Source: Xenorhabdus yunnanensis (GTDB lineage: Bacteria > Pseudomonadota > Gammaproteobacteria > Enterobacterales > Enterobacteriaceae). From it: a DNA stretch of 64,000 bases. The stretch spans positions 62,001-126,000 of the forward strand of contig NZ_JAQRFI010000004.1 in assembly GCF_028598805.1 (NCBI RefSeq), written 5' to 3'. Positions 9,119-20,600 of the stretch are shown one piece after another. Each line of letters starts with the position of its first letter. Within the stretch, counting starts at the first letter, position 1. The notes beneath the pieces are model-generated. The model saw only the letters and a program-made list of their open reading frames with translations, was not told the DNA's origin and ran no database searches. Both the position numbers and the translations under genes were made by a program.

Positions 9119-10753
9119 ATGACTCTAATAGCTTATTTATATCGTCAATCATGGGTATTACTGCTAGTATCGACAATAAGCGCATTAATTAGTGGGTTTG
9201 CCGGTGCTTCGATAGTCGGGATGATCAGTCAAGGAGTAACAGAAAAGATCAACCTAACTACATTCCTCTGGGGTTTTTTTGGTATCTGTTTTATTTTTTT
9301 TATTACTAAAACCGTATCAGAAATTACATTATCCCATTTAGCCCAATCCACGATTTTTTCATTGCGCCTAAGTTTGAGTAACAAAATCTTACGTGCACCA
9401 CTCAAAAAACTACACAAACTTGGGCGACACGGTTTATTGGCAGTTTTAACTAAAGACGTCGATGTTTTCGTACATTCCTTTATGTTGGCACCGGCTGTTT
9501 TTGGTAATGTCACCCTAATCATAGCCTGTTTTAGTTATTTAGCCTGGATGTCTTGGCAACTGTTTCTCATTCTGGCTGTATTGAGTCTTATCGGAATGTA
9601 TCTGTTTTATCTGTGGGAAAAACATCCATTGAAATTAATGACACAGATGCGTGATCAAGTAGATAAGATATACCTTAATTTCCAAAGTCTGATTGATGGC
9701 AGCAAAGAGCTGCAACTCAATAAACAAAAAGGCAATCTTTTTATCAATAAAGTGATTGCCCCGGCAGCTAAAGTATTCCAAGAGATCTGTATTAAAGCAA
9801 ACACCAGCTATGCCTGGGTCATTAACGCCAGTGCGGTTACATTCTATGTCATTATTGGCTTAATCGTCTTTGTCATTCCAATTTGGATCCCTCAAGAACC
9901 ATCAACGCTGGTTACTGTATCGCTGCTTGTTCTCTTCTTATCAGGCCCGATCAGTGAGGTTATCGGCGCAATTCCAGAACTGAGGGCAGCGGAAGTCTCA
10001 TTGAATAAAATGCGTCGCCTTGATAGCCAGCTGGAAGAAGTACTGTCCGTGCAAATTGAAGGCCCTAGCCCATTCAAAAGCCAACAGCCAATAGAGCTTG
10101 AACTAAAAGATGTTATTCACCATTACACGACTGATAAAGAGGATCGCCAGTTCGCACTCGGCCCATTGAGTTTGAAAATATCACAAAGCGAAATTGTTTT
10201 CATTGTCGGTGGGAACGGCAGTGGGAAAACAACGCTTGCCATGTTACTTGTTGGTCTGTTTGAACAAGAATCTGGTTCAATCTTACTAAACGGTGTACAA
10301 GTAACGTCTTCTAATAATGAGCATTATCGTCAAAATTTTGCTGCTGTTTTTTCTGATTACCATCTATTTGAGCAATTACTCAATAGCGATGCGAATGTCA
10401 CCGAAAAGGCAACACATTATATTGAAGCACTAAACATGGCACACAAAGTTAAAATCGTTGATGGCGGATTTTCCACAACTAATCTTTCTGCGGGTCAACG
10501 GAAACGACTGGCATTAGTGTCAGCCTATTTAGAAGACCGTCCTATTTATCTATTTGATGAGTGGGCCGCCGACCAAGATCCGGTATTTAAACGCTTATTC
10601 TATACTGAGCTACTACCTGAATTAAAAGCCAGTGGTAAAACTGTCATAATTATCAGCCATGATGATGCTTACTTTGATATTGCCGATCGTATTATCAAAT
10701 TAGATGATGGTCATATCAAAGAAATAAGTAATAAAAACCATTACACCCCATGA
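9119..10753 (+). CDS. paxT: Cyclic-peptide export ABC transporter (SyrD/PvdE type), PAX exporter
   Basis: 544-residue half-transporter with a fused membrane domain (about residues 1-290, six helices) and an ATPase domain (about 325-540). The ATPase shows Walker A GGNGSGKTT, the signature LSAGQRKR and Walker B IYLFDEWAADQDP; the DEWAADQDP form is characteristic of the cyclic-peptide/siderophore exporter subfamily that includes SyrD and PvdE. It precedes the three NRPS genes on the same strand and probably exports their product across the inner membrane. I begin at ATG 9119; a TTG three codons upstream is also open and neither has a strong ribosome-binding site. A hairpin follows the gene and a 577-bp gap separates it from paxA, so it may be its own transcription unit. 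Confidence 0.88.
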   Translation: MTLIAYLYRQSWVLLLVSTISALISGFAGASIVGMISQGVTEKINLTTFLWGFFGICFIFFITKTVSEITLSHLAQSTIFSLRLSLSNKILRAPLKKLHKLGRHGLLAVLTKDVDVFVHSFMLAPAVFGNVTLIIACFSYLAWMSWQLFLILAVLSLIGMYLFYLWEKHPLKLMTQMRDQVDKIYLNFQSLIDGSKELQLNKQKGNLFINKVIAPAAKVFQEICIKANTSYAWVINASAVTFYVIIGLIVFVIPIWIPQEPSTLVTVSLLVLFLSGPISEVIGAIPELRAAEVSLNKMRRLDSQLEEVLSVQIEGPSPFKSQQPIELELKDVIHHYTTDKEDRQFALGPLSLKISQSEIVFIVGGNGSGKTTLAMLLVGLFEQESGSILLNGVQVTSSNNEHYRQNFAAVFSDYHLFEQLLNSDANVTEKATHYIEALNMAHKVKIVDGGFSTTNLSAGQRKRLALVSAYLEDRPIYLFDEWAADQDPVFKRLFYTELLPELKASGKTVIIISHDDAYFDIADRIIKLDDGHIKEISNKNHYTP

Positions 10754-11330
10754 ATTTCAAATTCCAATGTAAGATTAAAGATGAATGACATAGTTGATTA
10801 AAATATAATCGACAACAATGAAATTGAAATTAAATAATATAAAATGAAATAAAGCTCAATAGCAAAGAGTCTATTTTATTAGGCTCTTATTTCACTTTAT
10901 ATACCCAATAAAACTTGAGTTACGACATGAACATAAAATCACCATCAACAATAAACTTTAACACATAACGCCTATAATAAAATTAGACACATTAGAAAAA
11001 CACTATTAGAAATGTGTAATAAAAAAATTTAATGTAAGATTATCTAATATTGCAAGGAACATAATTTCTTTCAGAGATGAAATGGAATTAAGCAAACATG
11101 AAAAATAAGACTGTTCTTTTTTATTAGAATGGTCAGCTATTTTTATGCTGCTTGTTCTGGATACATAACTATTTATACCAAACAGTACTAAATATAGTGT
11201 TTTTTTAACAGGAATAGGCTTGCCGTCTATTTCATGGGCTATTTTTATCAGTTTAAACTCGAGTGTGATTTTTTGTTTTATCAGTTCTCATGTTTTTATT
11301 TTTAATGTACCCATAAAAGGGAGCTATAGA
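10754..11330 (+). other. AT-rich leader region before paxA
   Basis: 577 bp between paxT and paxA with no credible gene. It contains the paxT hairpin (10865-10888), and the frame in its last 111 bp is open in phase with paxA but lacks a ribosome-binding site. No promoter could be assigned with confidence. Confidence 0.5.
10865..10888 (+). terminator. Probable terminator after paxT
   Basis: AAGAGTCT at 10865-10872 pairs with AGGCTCTT at 10881-10888 around an 8-base AT loop; the downstream bases ATTTCACTTTAT are T-rich. It lies 112 bp after the paxT stop. Confidence 0.55.
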
Positions 11331-14300
11331 ATGAATTACCCTGAAAAATTGAAACCATTCCCTTTATCGGAAGCTCAAAGCAGCCGCTGGTTTCAATATC
11401 AAATTGATCCTGACAAACGAGGTCAAAATAATAGTGCATTTTGTGCTCGCATTAAAGGCTTAACAACTGAGAGCCTAGAAGAAGCTCTCAATAAATTGGT
11501 AGAAAGACACCCGATGCTGCGAGCAAGTTTTGGTCTATATCACGGCGAATTGGGCTATTGCATCGCAGACAGTTCTGAAATCACGCTCACAATACATGAT
11601 GCCCAACATCTTAGCGAAGAGACTCTTAAACAACGTGTTCAAGACGATTGCTGGCACCCGTTTGATTTAGCACACCCGCTTCGGGTTTACGCCAGTTGGT
11701 ATCAATGCAATCCACAAGAAAGCGTCATGGTGCTGACCTTTGATCATCTGGCCGTTGATGGCTGGTCTTATTGGGTACTGTTAGATGAACTTGATGCACT
11801 GCTTTGTGCAAAACCTCTGGAACCCGCCCCCGAAAATCGTTTCCATAATTATGTGGAATGGCAGCAAAAATGGTTAAACAGTGCCAGTGCCAAAAAACAA
11901 CAACAATTCTGGCAAAATACGCTGTCAGGTAATTTAGCCGTATCACAATGGCCGCCTAAAAACAGCACCCTGCCGACCACTGGAAAAGTATCCTTAAATA
12001 AAATAATAGGCAAGTCACTGACGCATAAACTGCAAGCGCTGGCCCAAAAATATGATAACAGCCTGTTTGCTATCTTTCTGGCTGCCTACCAAATCCTCCT
12101 GAGCCGTTATACCGAAGTGGATGACGTCATTATCGGTTCCATCATGCCGGGAAGAGGCCGTGCCCGCTGGGGAAAATTGGTTGGTGAATTTATCAATCCC
12201 GTCGCCTTACGCTGCCAGATAGACGGTGATATGACGGTACAAGAACACATCACACAAGCCACTAAAACCATCCGTCAGGGTATTGAAAATCAGAAATATC
12301 CCTTCTCCAAGGTGCTGGAACAACTGAAATTGCAACGCAATGCAGAAGTGCATCCCGTCTTCCAGACAGTCATGATATTCCAAAAAGCCAGATACATTGG
12401 CGATTTGACTACACTCTGGATGGCAGAAAATGACAATGTCACGGTACAGTGGGGAAATGCAGAGTTGCGGCCTTTTCCTTACCCTTTATATGCCGATGTC
12501 CCTGTTCCATTAATGATGAATGTCTTGGAAGTCGGTGATCAAATCGGTTATGCCTTTCATTATGATACTGCAATATTTGATGCCGAATTCATCTCCCGGT
12601 TTATGCAGAATCTCTTAACCCTACTGGAAACAATGGTGGATGATGAACAACTGTCAGTTAATCGTTTACCATTGATGGATGAACAAACTCGTCAGCAAGT
12701 CATCCATGATTTTAACGACACAGAAAAACCTTTCCCGCAACACGCTTTAATTCATCAACTTATTGAACAACAAGTGGAACGTAACCCGGCTGCAACAGCA
12801 TTGCTGTATGGTAATACTCAACTCAGTTACATGGAGTTGAATCAGCGAGCTAACCAACTGGCCCACGCCCTTGTCGAAGCGGGTATTCATCCAGATGATC
12901 GCATTGCTATCTGTATGGAACGCAGTTTGGATATGGTCATTGCCCTATTGGGGGTTTTAAAAGCCGGCGCTGCTTATGTGCCACTCGACCCTGAATATCC
13001 TACCGATAGACTTGCCTATGTTTTATCAGACAGTGAACCTGTGATCCTGCTGACTCATCTTGGCTTGCAAGAAAAACTGCCAGCGACCGAAATTCCTGTC
13101 TGGCTTTTGGATAATCCAACCATTCAGGCCAACATCACTTGCCAATCCGACGACAATTTAGAGGCCGCTCGTTTGGGGCTGACATCGCGTCATATGGCCT
13201 ATGTGCTCTACACTTCTGGCTCTACGGGTTTACCCAAAGGGGTTATGGTAGAACATATTGGGGTGGTTAACCTGCTGCTCTCAATGCAGGAAATACTGCA
13301 AATTACTGCCGATGACACGATGCTCGCCTCCACAACCATTGGCTTTGATATCGCCGGGCTGGAACTCTACTTACCCTTGTTCATCGGCAGCCGCATTGTC
13401 TTAGCACCATCACTGGCGGCTAAAGATCCTAAGCAATTGGAAGAGTTGATCGCAGCAAATAACATCAAAATTGTACAGGCGACCCCCACCTCCTGGCGAA
13501 TGCTGCTCGATTCCGGCTGGACAGGCGCAAACATCAAAGCATTAAGTGGCGGAGAAGCACTGCCACACGAATTGGCACAGCGTTTAAGAGAAAAAGTCAG
13601 TGGCCTGTGGAATCTATACGGGCCGACAGAAACAACTATCTGGTCAACGGCATCCAGCAACCTTTTGATGGAGCAGCTGGACAACTATCACACTCAATCT
13701 CAAATAACGATTGGCCGTCCGATAGCCAATACCCAGATCTATTTGCTTGATAAGCATAACCAGCCCGTTCCTATTGGGGTAATCGGTGAAATTCATATCG
13801 GTGGTATTGGATTGGCACGCGGTTATTTGAATTTACCTGAATTGACCGCTGAGCGTTTTATTGCTGATCCATTTAAGACCAATCCATTTAAGACCGATCC
13901 ATTCAGTACTGATCCTGATGCTCGTCTGTACAAAACGGGGGATCTGGGGCGCTGGCTACCGGATGGCAGCATCGCCTATCTGGGACGCAACGATTTCCAA
14001 GTCAAAATTCGCGGATTACGCATTGAACTGGGCGAGATTGAAACCCGCCTGATCCAATGCGCTGACATTTGTGAAGCCGTGGTGATCGCCCGTGAAAACG
14101 GCGTGGGAGATAAACGTTTGGTCGCCTATTTGATCCCAAATAAGGATTGCACACCGGGCATCTCTCAACTACGTGAACAATTAAGCAAAAATCTCGCCGA
14201 TTACATGATACCGAGCGCATTTGTGATGATGGAGGCTTTTCCTCTCTCTCCAAATGGCAAACTTGATCGCAAATCTCTGCCTGCTCCCGATCATTCAGCC

Positions 14301-14603
14301 ATGTCAACCCGTGAATATGTGGCGCCAGAAGGCGAAACCGAAGAACAATTGGCCGCCATTTGGAAAGAACTATTGGGATTGGATCGGGTCAGTCGCTATG
14401 ACAATTTCTTCGAATTGGGCGGTCATTCTCTGTTGGTGCTACAGCTACAGTCGCAAATCAAGAAAACATTTGATGCTGAATTATCCATTCATCAACTGTT
14501 TTCCCATTCAACCCTCTGTCAGCTTGAAGAATGCATTATCGACTCTCTATTACTGCAATTCGATTCAGAGTCTCTGCAAGATATTTATAAATCAATGAAT
14601 TAG
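11331..14603 (+). CDS. paxA: NRPS, single starter module: Cstart-A(Gly)-T (PaxA)
   Basis: 1090-residue one-module synthetase. The N-terminal condensation domain has DHLAVDG at 138-144: the first His of HHxxxDG is Asp but the catalytic second His is kept. An N-terminal C domain with no upstream module is expected to acylate the first amino acid with a fatty acid. The adenylation domain (A3 at about 627, GFDIAGL at 671, NLYGPTET at 761, Lys977) gives the ten-residue code DILQLGLIWK, a glycine code. The carrier Ser is S1033 in ELGGHSLL. Start ATG 11331 is set by AAGGGAG seven bases upstream; 37 codons of open frame before it are ignored. A three-copy 15-bp repeat (13866-13910) expands the loop before the YKTGD motif. 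PaxB follows after 36 bp. Confidence 0.9.
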   Translation: MNYPEKLKPFPLSEAQSSRWFQYQIDPDKRGQNNSAFCARIKGLTTESLEEALNKLVERHPMLRASFGLYHGELGYCIADSSEITLTIHDAQHLSEETLKQRVQDDCWHPFDLAHPLRVYASWYQCNPQESVMVLTFDHLAVDGWSYWVLLDELDALLCAKPLEPAPENRFHNYVEWQQKWLNSASAKKQQQFWQNTLSGNLAVSQWPPKNSTLPTTGKVSLNKIIGKSLTHKLQALAQKYDNSLFAIFLAAYQILLSRYTEVDDVIIGSIMPGRGRARWGKLVGEFINPVALRCQIDGDMTVQEHITQATKTIRQGIENQKYPFSKVLEQLKLQRNAEVHPVFQTVMIFQKARYIGDLTTLWMAENDNVTVQWGNAELRPFPYPLYADVPVPLMMNVLEVGDQIGYAFHYDTAIFDAEFISRFMQNLLTLLETMVDDEQLSVNRLPLMDEQTRQQVIHDFNDTEKPFPQHALIHQLIEQQVERNPAATALLYGNTQLSYMELNQRANQLAHALVEAGIHPDDRIAICMERSLDMVIALLGVLKAGAAYVPLDPEYPTDRLAYVLSDSEPVILLTHLGLQEKLPATEIPVWLLDNPTIQANITCQSDDNLEAARLGLTSRHMAYVLYTSGSTGLPKGVMVEHIGVVNLLLSMQEILQITADDTMLASTTIGFDIAGLELYLPLFIGSRIVLAPSLAAKDPKQLEELIAANNIKIVQATPTSWRMLLDSGWTGANIKALSGGEALPHELAQRLREKVSGLWNLYGPTETTIWSTASSNLLMEQLDNYHTQSQITIGRPIANTQIYLLDKHNQPVPIGVIGEIHIGGIGLARGYLNLPELTAERFIADPFKTNPFKTDPFSTDPDARLYKTGDLGRWLPDGSIAYLGRNDFQVKIRGLRIELGEIETRLIQCADICEAVVIARENGVGDKRLVAYLIPNKDCTPGISQLREQLSKNLADYMIPSAFVMMEAFPLSPNGKLDRKSLPAPDHSAMSTREYVAPEGETEEQLAAIWKELLGLDRVSRYDNFFELGGHSLLVLQLQSQIKKTFDAELSIHQLFSHSTLCQLEECIIDSLLLQFDSESLQDIYKSMN
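13866..13910 (+). repeat. 15-bp tandem repeat, three copies, in paxA
   Basis: Units GATCCATTTAAGACC, a copy with one change, and a diverged third copy encode successive DPFKT/NPFKT/DPFST blocks in a surface loop of the adenylation domain just before the YKTGD motif. Other modules in the cluster carry one unit here. Confidence 0.95.
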
Positions 14604-14639
14604 ATTTTACTTTACATTGTTTTGAGTGGTGATAATCAA

Positions 14640-17600
14640 ATGAATAATAACGAGCTTTCATCTCTACCATTAGCTGAACGCAGAAGACTACTTGAGTTAG
14701 CCAAATCAGCAAAACTGACCCGCCAGTCTACTCAAAAAGCAGAAATCACGCCCCAAGCACGTGCCCAATCGAGCGATAATGGTAGTGGCGTGCCATTATC
14801 CTGGACACAACAACGCTTATGGTTCCTGGCTCAATTAGATCCTGCCGCACAAACGGCATACCATATGTCAGTAGGGCTGAACCTACAAGGCAAACTGAAT
14901 CTGAAAGCCTTGCAAGCGGCCTTGGATCGCATTGTGGCACGCCATGAAATTTTGCGTACAACTATCGTGACGGTAGAAGACGAAGCACAGCAAATCATTA
15001 GTAATACCGATTGTGGTTTTCCCCTGATACAAGAAGATTTCAGCCAGCTATCTTCTTCAGAACGGCAGGCTGCAATTGAAAAAGCGGCCTATCTTGAGGC
15101 AAATCATCCCTTTGATTTTGTTAATGGCCCGTTGGCACGGGGACGGTTGCTCAAACTGGCAGAAGAGCAGCATATCCTGCTATTAACTCAGCATCATATT
15201 ATCTCTGATGGTTGGTCAGTCAGTGTATTTATGCAAGAACTGTCCACACTTTATCACGCATTTAGTCAAGGGCAGCCAGATCCAATGCCAGCCCTGACAA
15301 TTCAGTATGCTGATTATGTTCTCTGGCAGAAAAATTGGTTACAGGGGGAAGTGCTGGAAAAACAAGTTAATTTCTGGCGCAACACTCTGCAAGACGCTCC
15401 CACCCTTCTGGAATTACCCACTGATCGGCCACGCCCAGCGAAGCAGAGCTATATCGGTGGACGCGTTAATATTGCGCTATCACCAACATTACAGGCAGGT
15501 TTAAAAGATCTCAGCCAGCGTCATGGAACCACCTTGTTCATGACCTTATTGGCCGGATGGGCTACGTTGCTTTCCCGCATCAGTGGTCAGGATGATATTG
15601 TGATTGGTACTCCTGTCGCTAATCGTCAACAACCTGAATTAGCCCCTTTAATCGGGTTCTTTGCCAATACATTGGCACTACGGGTGCAATTGCATGATAA
15701 CCCCAGTGTCAGTGAACTGTTGGCACAAGTGAAAAAACAAGCAATCAATGCATTCGCTCACCAGAATATGCCTTTCGAACAATTGGTCGAAACCCTGCAA
15801 CCTCCGCGCAGCCTGAGCCATAGTCCAATTTTTCAGGTCATGCTGGCAACAAATAATACGCCGGGACAACGGCATTTCGAGCTGCCCGGATTAGTGCTGG
15901 AGGAACGACCATTAATCCGAGACAGTTCTTACTTTGATCTGACATTAACTCTGGATGAAACTGAAAATGGTTTAGTGGGTGATCTGGAATATGCCAGTGA
16001 TCTGTTCGATCACACGACGATTGAGCGCATAGTCAACCACTTGAACATTTTGCTGGCAGCGATGGTAGCTGATGACAACCAACGAGTGGCTGAATTGCCG
16101 CTGATGGCACCACAACAGAGCAAACAGTTGTTGGTAGATTTTAACGACACCGCTCTTACTTACCCGCAGGATAAGCTGATCCATCAGCTATTTGAACAGC
16201 AGGCAGAATTGATGCCTGAAGCGATTGCCTTGGTGTATCAAGATACTCAACTGAGTTATGCGGAGTTGAATCAGCGTGCCAACCAACTGGCACACAGCAT
16301 GATTGCCTTTGGCATACACCCGGATGATCGCGTGGCTCTGTGTGTCGGACGCGGTCTGGATATGATTATTGGCATGTTGGGTATTCTCAAAGCAGGTGCG
16401 GGCTATATTCCCCTAGATCCGGAATACCCTGCCGAACGACTGGCTTATCAGTTGTCAGACAGCATCCCAAGGTTATTGCTGACCCAACAACATTTACAGG
16501 CAACTTTACCGGTGACGAAAGTTCCGGTCTGGTTACTGGATGATGAAAATCATCTGAATACCGTGGCACAACAGCCGACACATAATCCTGATGCCAGCCA
16601 ATTAGGTCTTCTGCCACACCATCTGGCCTATATCATCTACACCTCTGGTTCAACCGGGCTGCCAAAAGGCGTCATGCTGGAACACCGCAATGTGGTCAAC
16701 TTTATCCATGCCCAGCATCAAATCAGCCAACCCCAGCCGGAGGATCGCATTCTGCAATTTGCGACCATGGCATTTGACACCTCAGTGTCTGATATTTTCC
16801 CGACTCTGGCCGCAGGCGCGACTTTAGTCCTGCGCCCTGCACATATCCGCGTACCAGATGCAGAATTTATCGACTTTTTAAACCAACAAAAGATCACCAT
16901 TATAGATGTGCCGACGGCTTTCTGGCATCAATGGGTACAGGAGATGAAAGCTGATCGCACAGGTTTCAGTCCCTACCTGAATACGGTCATTGTTGGCGGT
17001 GAGAAAGCAGAATACCGTCATTTAGTGAGTTGGCAGTCTCTGCCAGATACGCAATTCTGTCGCTGGATCAACTCTTACGGCCCGACTGAAACCACCGTTA
17101 CAGCCACAAATCTGATTTTAGGTGATAATGCTTACTCCATCACCGACACCATTCCGATTGGTCACCCAAACGCCAATACTCAAATCTATATTCTGGATAC
17201 ATTCTGGCAACCTGTCCCCATCGGCGTCAGCGGAGAAATGTATATTGGAGGGGACGGTGTCGCACGCGGTTACTTAAACCGTCCAGAATTGACGGCAGAA
17301 CGCTTTGTGCCCGATCCATTCAGTAAAGAACCCGATGCTCGCATGTATAAAAGCGGTGATCTGGGGCGCTGGCTGCCAGACGGTAACATTGAATATTTAG
17401 GACGCAATGATTTTCAGGTCAAAATACGTGGCTTCCGTATTGAATTGGGAGAAATCGAAGCGCAACTGGCAATTTGCGACGGCGTCAAAGATGTTGTAGT
17501 CATTGCCCGTGAAGAAGCGACCGGCGATAAACGTCTGGTGGCCTACCTGATACCACAGCCGGATGTTACGCTCATCCCTTCTCATCTGCGTGAGCAATTG

Positions 17601-20600
17601 ACCATCCATCTGATGGAGCACATGATCCCCAGTGCATTTGTCATATTGGACACTTTCCCGCTGACCGGCAGTGGTAAGTTAGATCGCAAAGCCCTGCCTG
17701 CACCGGATCGTACTGCGATTGCCAGCCGTGAATACGAAGCGCCCCAAGGGGAAATCGAACAGAAACTGGCGGAAGTCTGGCAATCCCTGCTTGGGCTGGA
17801 GCAAGTGGGACGCCATGACAATTTCTTTGAGCTGGGTGGGCACTCTTTGCTGACCGTGCAAATGGCTTCCCGCTTACGCCAGGTTTTCAACACTAAATTG
17901 GACTTACAGGATCTGTTTACGCGTCCAATCTTGTCAGATTTAGCGCAATCACTGAGTACAGCCAGCCATGCATTATCATCACACCAGCCAACCCAACAGG
18001 TGATATTACCTGTCAGCCGACAACAAGCGCTTCCGCTCTCTTGGGCACAACAACGCCTGTGGTTCCTGGCACAGTTAGATTCTGCCGCCCAGACGGCGTA
18101 CCACATATCTGGGGGATTGCGCCTGAAAGGCCAGCTAAACCTGAACGCCCTGCAAGCTACTCTGGACAGAATTGTCGCCCGCCATGAAATTCTGCGCACA
18201 ACCATCAAAATGGTGGAGGGTACAGCCCGGCAAATCATTGCTGATGCGGATCGTGGTTTCAATTTAACCATTAAAGATTTCAGCCTGTTAACTGAGGCAG
18301 AAAAACAGGCTGCCATTGATGAAGCCGCTCAGTTTGAAACTAACCATCCCTTTGATTTTGCACTGGAACCATTAATTCGCGGCCAATTGCTGAAACTCAC
18401 CCATGATGAACATGTTCTGCTGTTGACTCAGCACCACATGATTTCTGATGGCTGGTCATTAAACGTCTTAATCTATGAGCTGACAACCCTCTATCGTGCT
18501 TTCATTCAGGGACAAGACGATCCGCTGCCTGCGCTGACCGTGCAATATGCTGATTATGCCCTCTGGCAGCGGCAATGGCTGCAAGGTGAATTGTTGGAAA
18601 AACAGGTCAATTTCTGGCGAGAAGCACTACAAGGTGCTCCTGCTTTACTGGAATTGCCGACAGACAGAGCACGTCCTGCGGTTCAGAGCTATCGCGGGGA
18701 TCAAGTCACATTTACTCTTTCACCTGAATTAAGTGATGGCTTAAAGGCGTTGAGCCAGCGCCACAGTTCCACATTATTCATGACATTGCTGGCAGCTTGG
18801 TCAGTCTTGCTTGCCCGCATCAGTGGTCAACAAGATATTATCATTGGGACACCTGTCGCTAACCGACAGCACAGCGAATTAGAACCGTTGATCGGTTTCT
18901 TCGCCAATACGCTGGCGCTCAGGGTTAAACTGGAAGATAATTCCACAGTCAGCTCGTTATTGGCACAAGTAAAAGCTCATGCACTGGAAGCCTATGTGCA
19001 TCAGGATTTGCCATTCGAACAACTGGTTGAAGCGCTGCAACCGCCGCGTAGCCTGAGTCATAGCCCAATATTTCAGGTTATGCTCGCGCTGGATAACACA
19101 CCAATACAGCAAACCCTTGAGTTATCCGATTTAGTGCTGGATGAACTGCCATCAACCCGAAACAGTACTCATTTCGATTTGTCACTTTCCATGAACGATA
19201 CCGATAATGGTTTGGTCGGTGAATTGGAATATGCCAGTGATCTGTTTGATCGTGCCAGTATTGAACGGCTCGCAAGTTATCTGCAAACTCTGCTGACAGC
19301 AATGGTTGAAGATGATTCTCTGCGAGTGGAAGATTTACCGTTGCTGCAAGCGCAACAACGCAACCAATTATTGGTGGACTTCAACGATACAGCGCTGGTT
19401 TATCCGCAAGAGCTGCTGATCCATCAACTGTTCGAGCAACAAGCAGAACAGACACCTGATGCAATCGCATTAGTGTTCGGTGATAGCCAACTGAGCTACG
19501 ATGAATTGAACCGTCATGCCAACCAACTGGCACATCACCTGATTGCGTCTGGTGTTCTCCCTGATGACCGCATCGCTATCTGTGCCGATCGCAGTCTGGA
19601 TATGATCATTGGCATGTACGGCATCCTCAAAGCAGGTGCGGGCTATATTCCCCTCGATCCGGAATATCCCGCCGAACGACTGGCCTATCAGTTATCAGAC
19701 AGCAAGCCTGCATTGTTGTTGACTCAGCATCATTTACAGGCGCGTTTGCCAGTGCAGGACATACCTGTCTTGCTACTGGACGATAACAACCATCGTAACG
19801 CCGTGGCGCAACAGCACAGCCATAACCCTGATGCCCACAAGATGGGGTTACAGCCACATCATCTGGCCTATATTATTTATACCTCCGGCTCCACCGGACA
19901 ACCCAAAGGGGTCATGCTGGAGCACCGCAACGTAGTGAACTTTATCCATGCCCAGCACCAGACTAGCGAACCACAGCCGGGCGACCGTATCCTGCAATTT
20001 GCGACCGTAGCATTTGATACCTCAGTGTCTGATATTTTTCCTACCCTTGCATCGGGAGCGACACTGGTTCTGCGTCCGCCTCATGTCCGAATTCCGGATA
20101 TGACATTCGTGGCATTCTTGCGCGAGCAGAAGATCACCATCATGGATATGCCTACCGCCTTCTGGCACCACTGGGTACAGGAAATGATTGCGGGTCGCAG
20201 TGGTTTCAGCCCTTATCTGCACACCATCATTGTGGGTGGCGAGAAAGCAGAATACCGTCATTTAATGAATTGGCTGTCCAGTCCGGAAACCCAATCCTGC
20301 CGCTGGATTAACTCCTATGGCCCGACGGAAACGACGGTTATTGCCACAACTCTGAAACTGGACAGCAAAAATCCACTGCACCTCGAAAGTGTCATCCCGA
20401 TTGGTTATCCTCTGCCCAATACCCGAATTTATATTCTGGATACTCACGGCCAACCCGTTCCTATCGGTGTCAGTGGCGAAATCCATATTGGTGGCGCAGG
20501 CATTGCCCGTGGTTATCTGAACCGACCCGATTTGACGGCAGAGAAATTTGTTACTGACCCGTTCAGCGAACAAGCAGATGCCCGTATGTATAAAACGGGA

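Noticed and set aside
11220-11330. N-terminal 37-codon extension of PaxA
   Set aside because: It is hydrophobic and open in frame but has no ribosome-binding site, whereas ATG 11331 has a strong one and gives the normal condensation-domain start.
17582-18316. 244-codon open frame on the minus strand inside paxB
   Set aside because: It lies wholly inside a well-supported NRPS gene, has Cys/Arg/Ser-rich composition typical of an antisense shadow, and similar frames recur at the same place in the other modules because the modules are copies.
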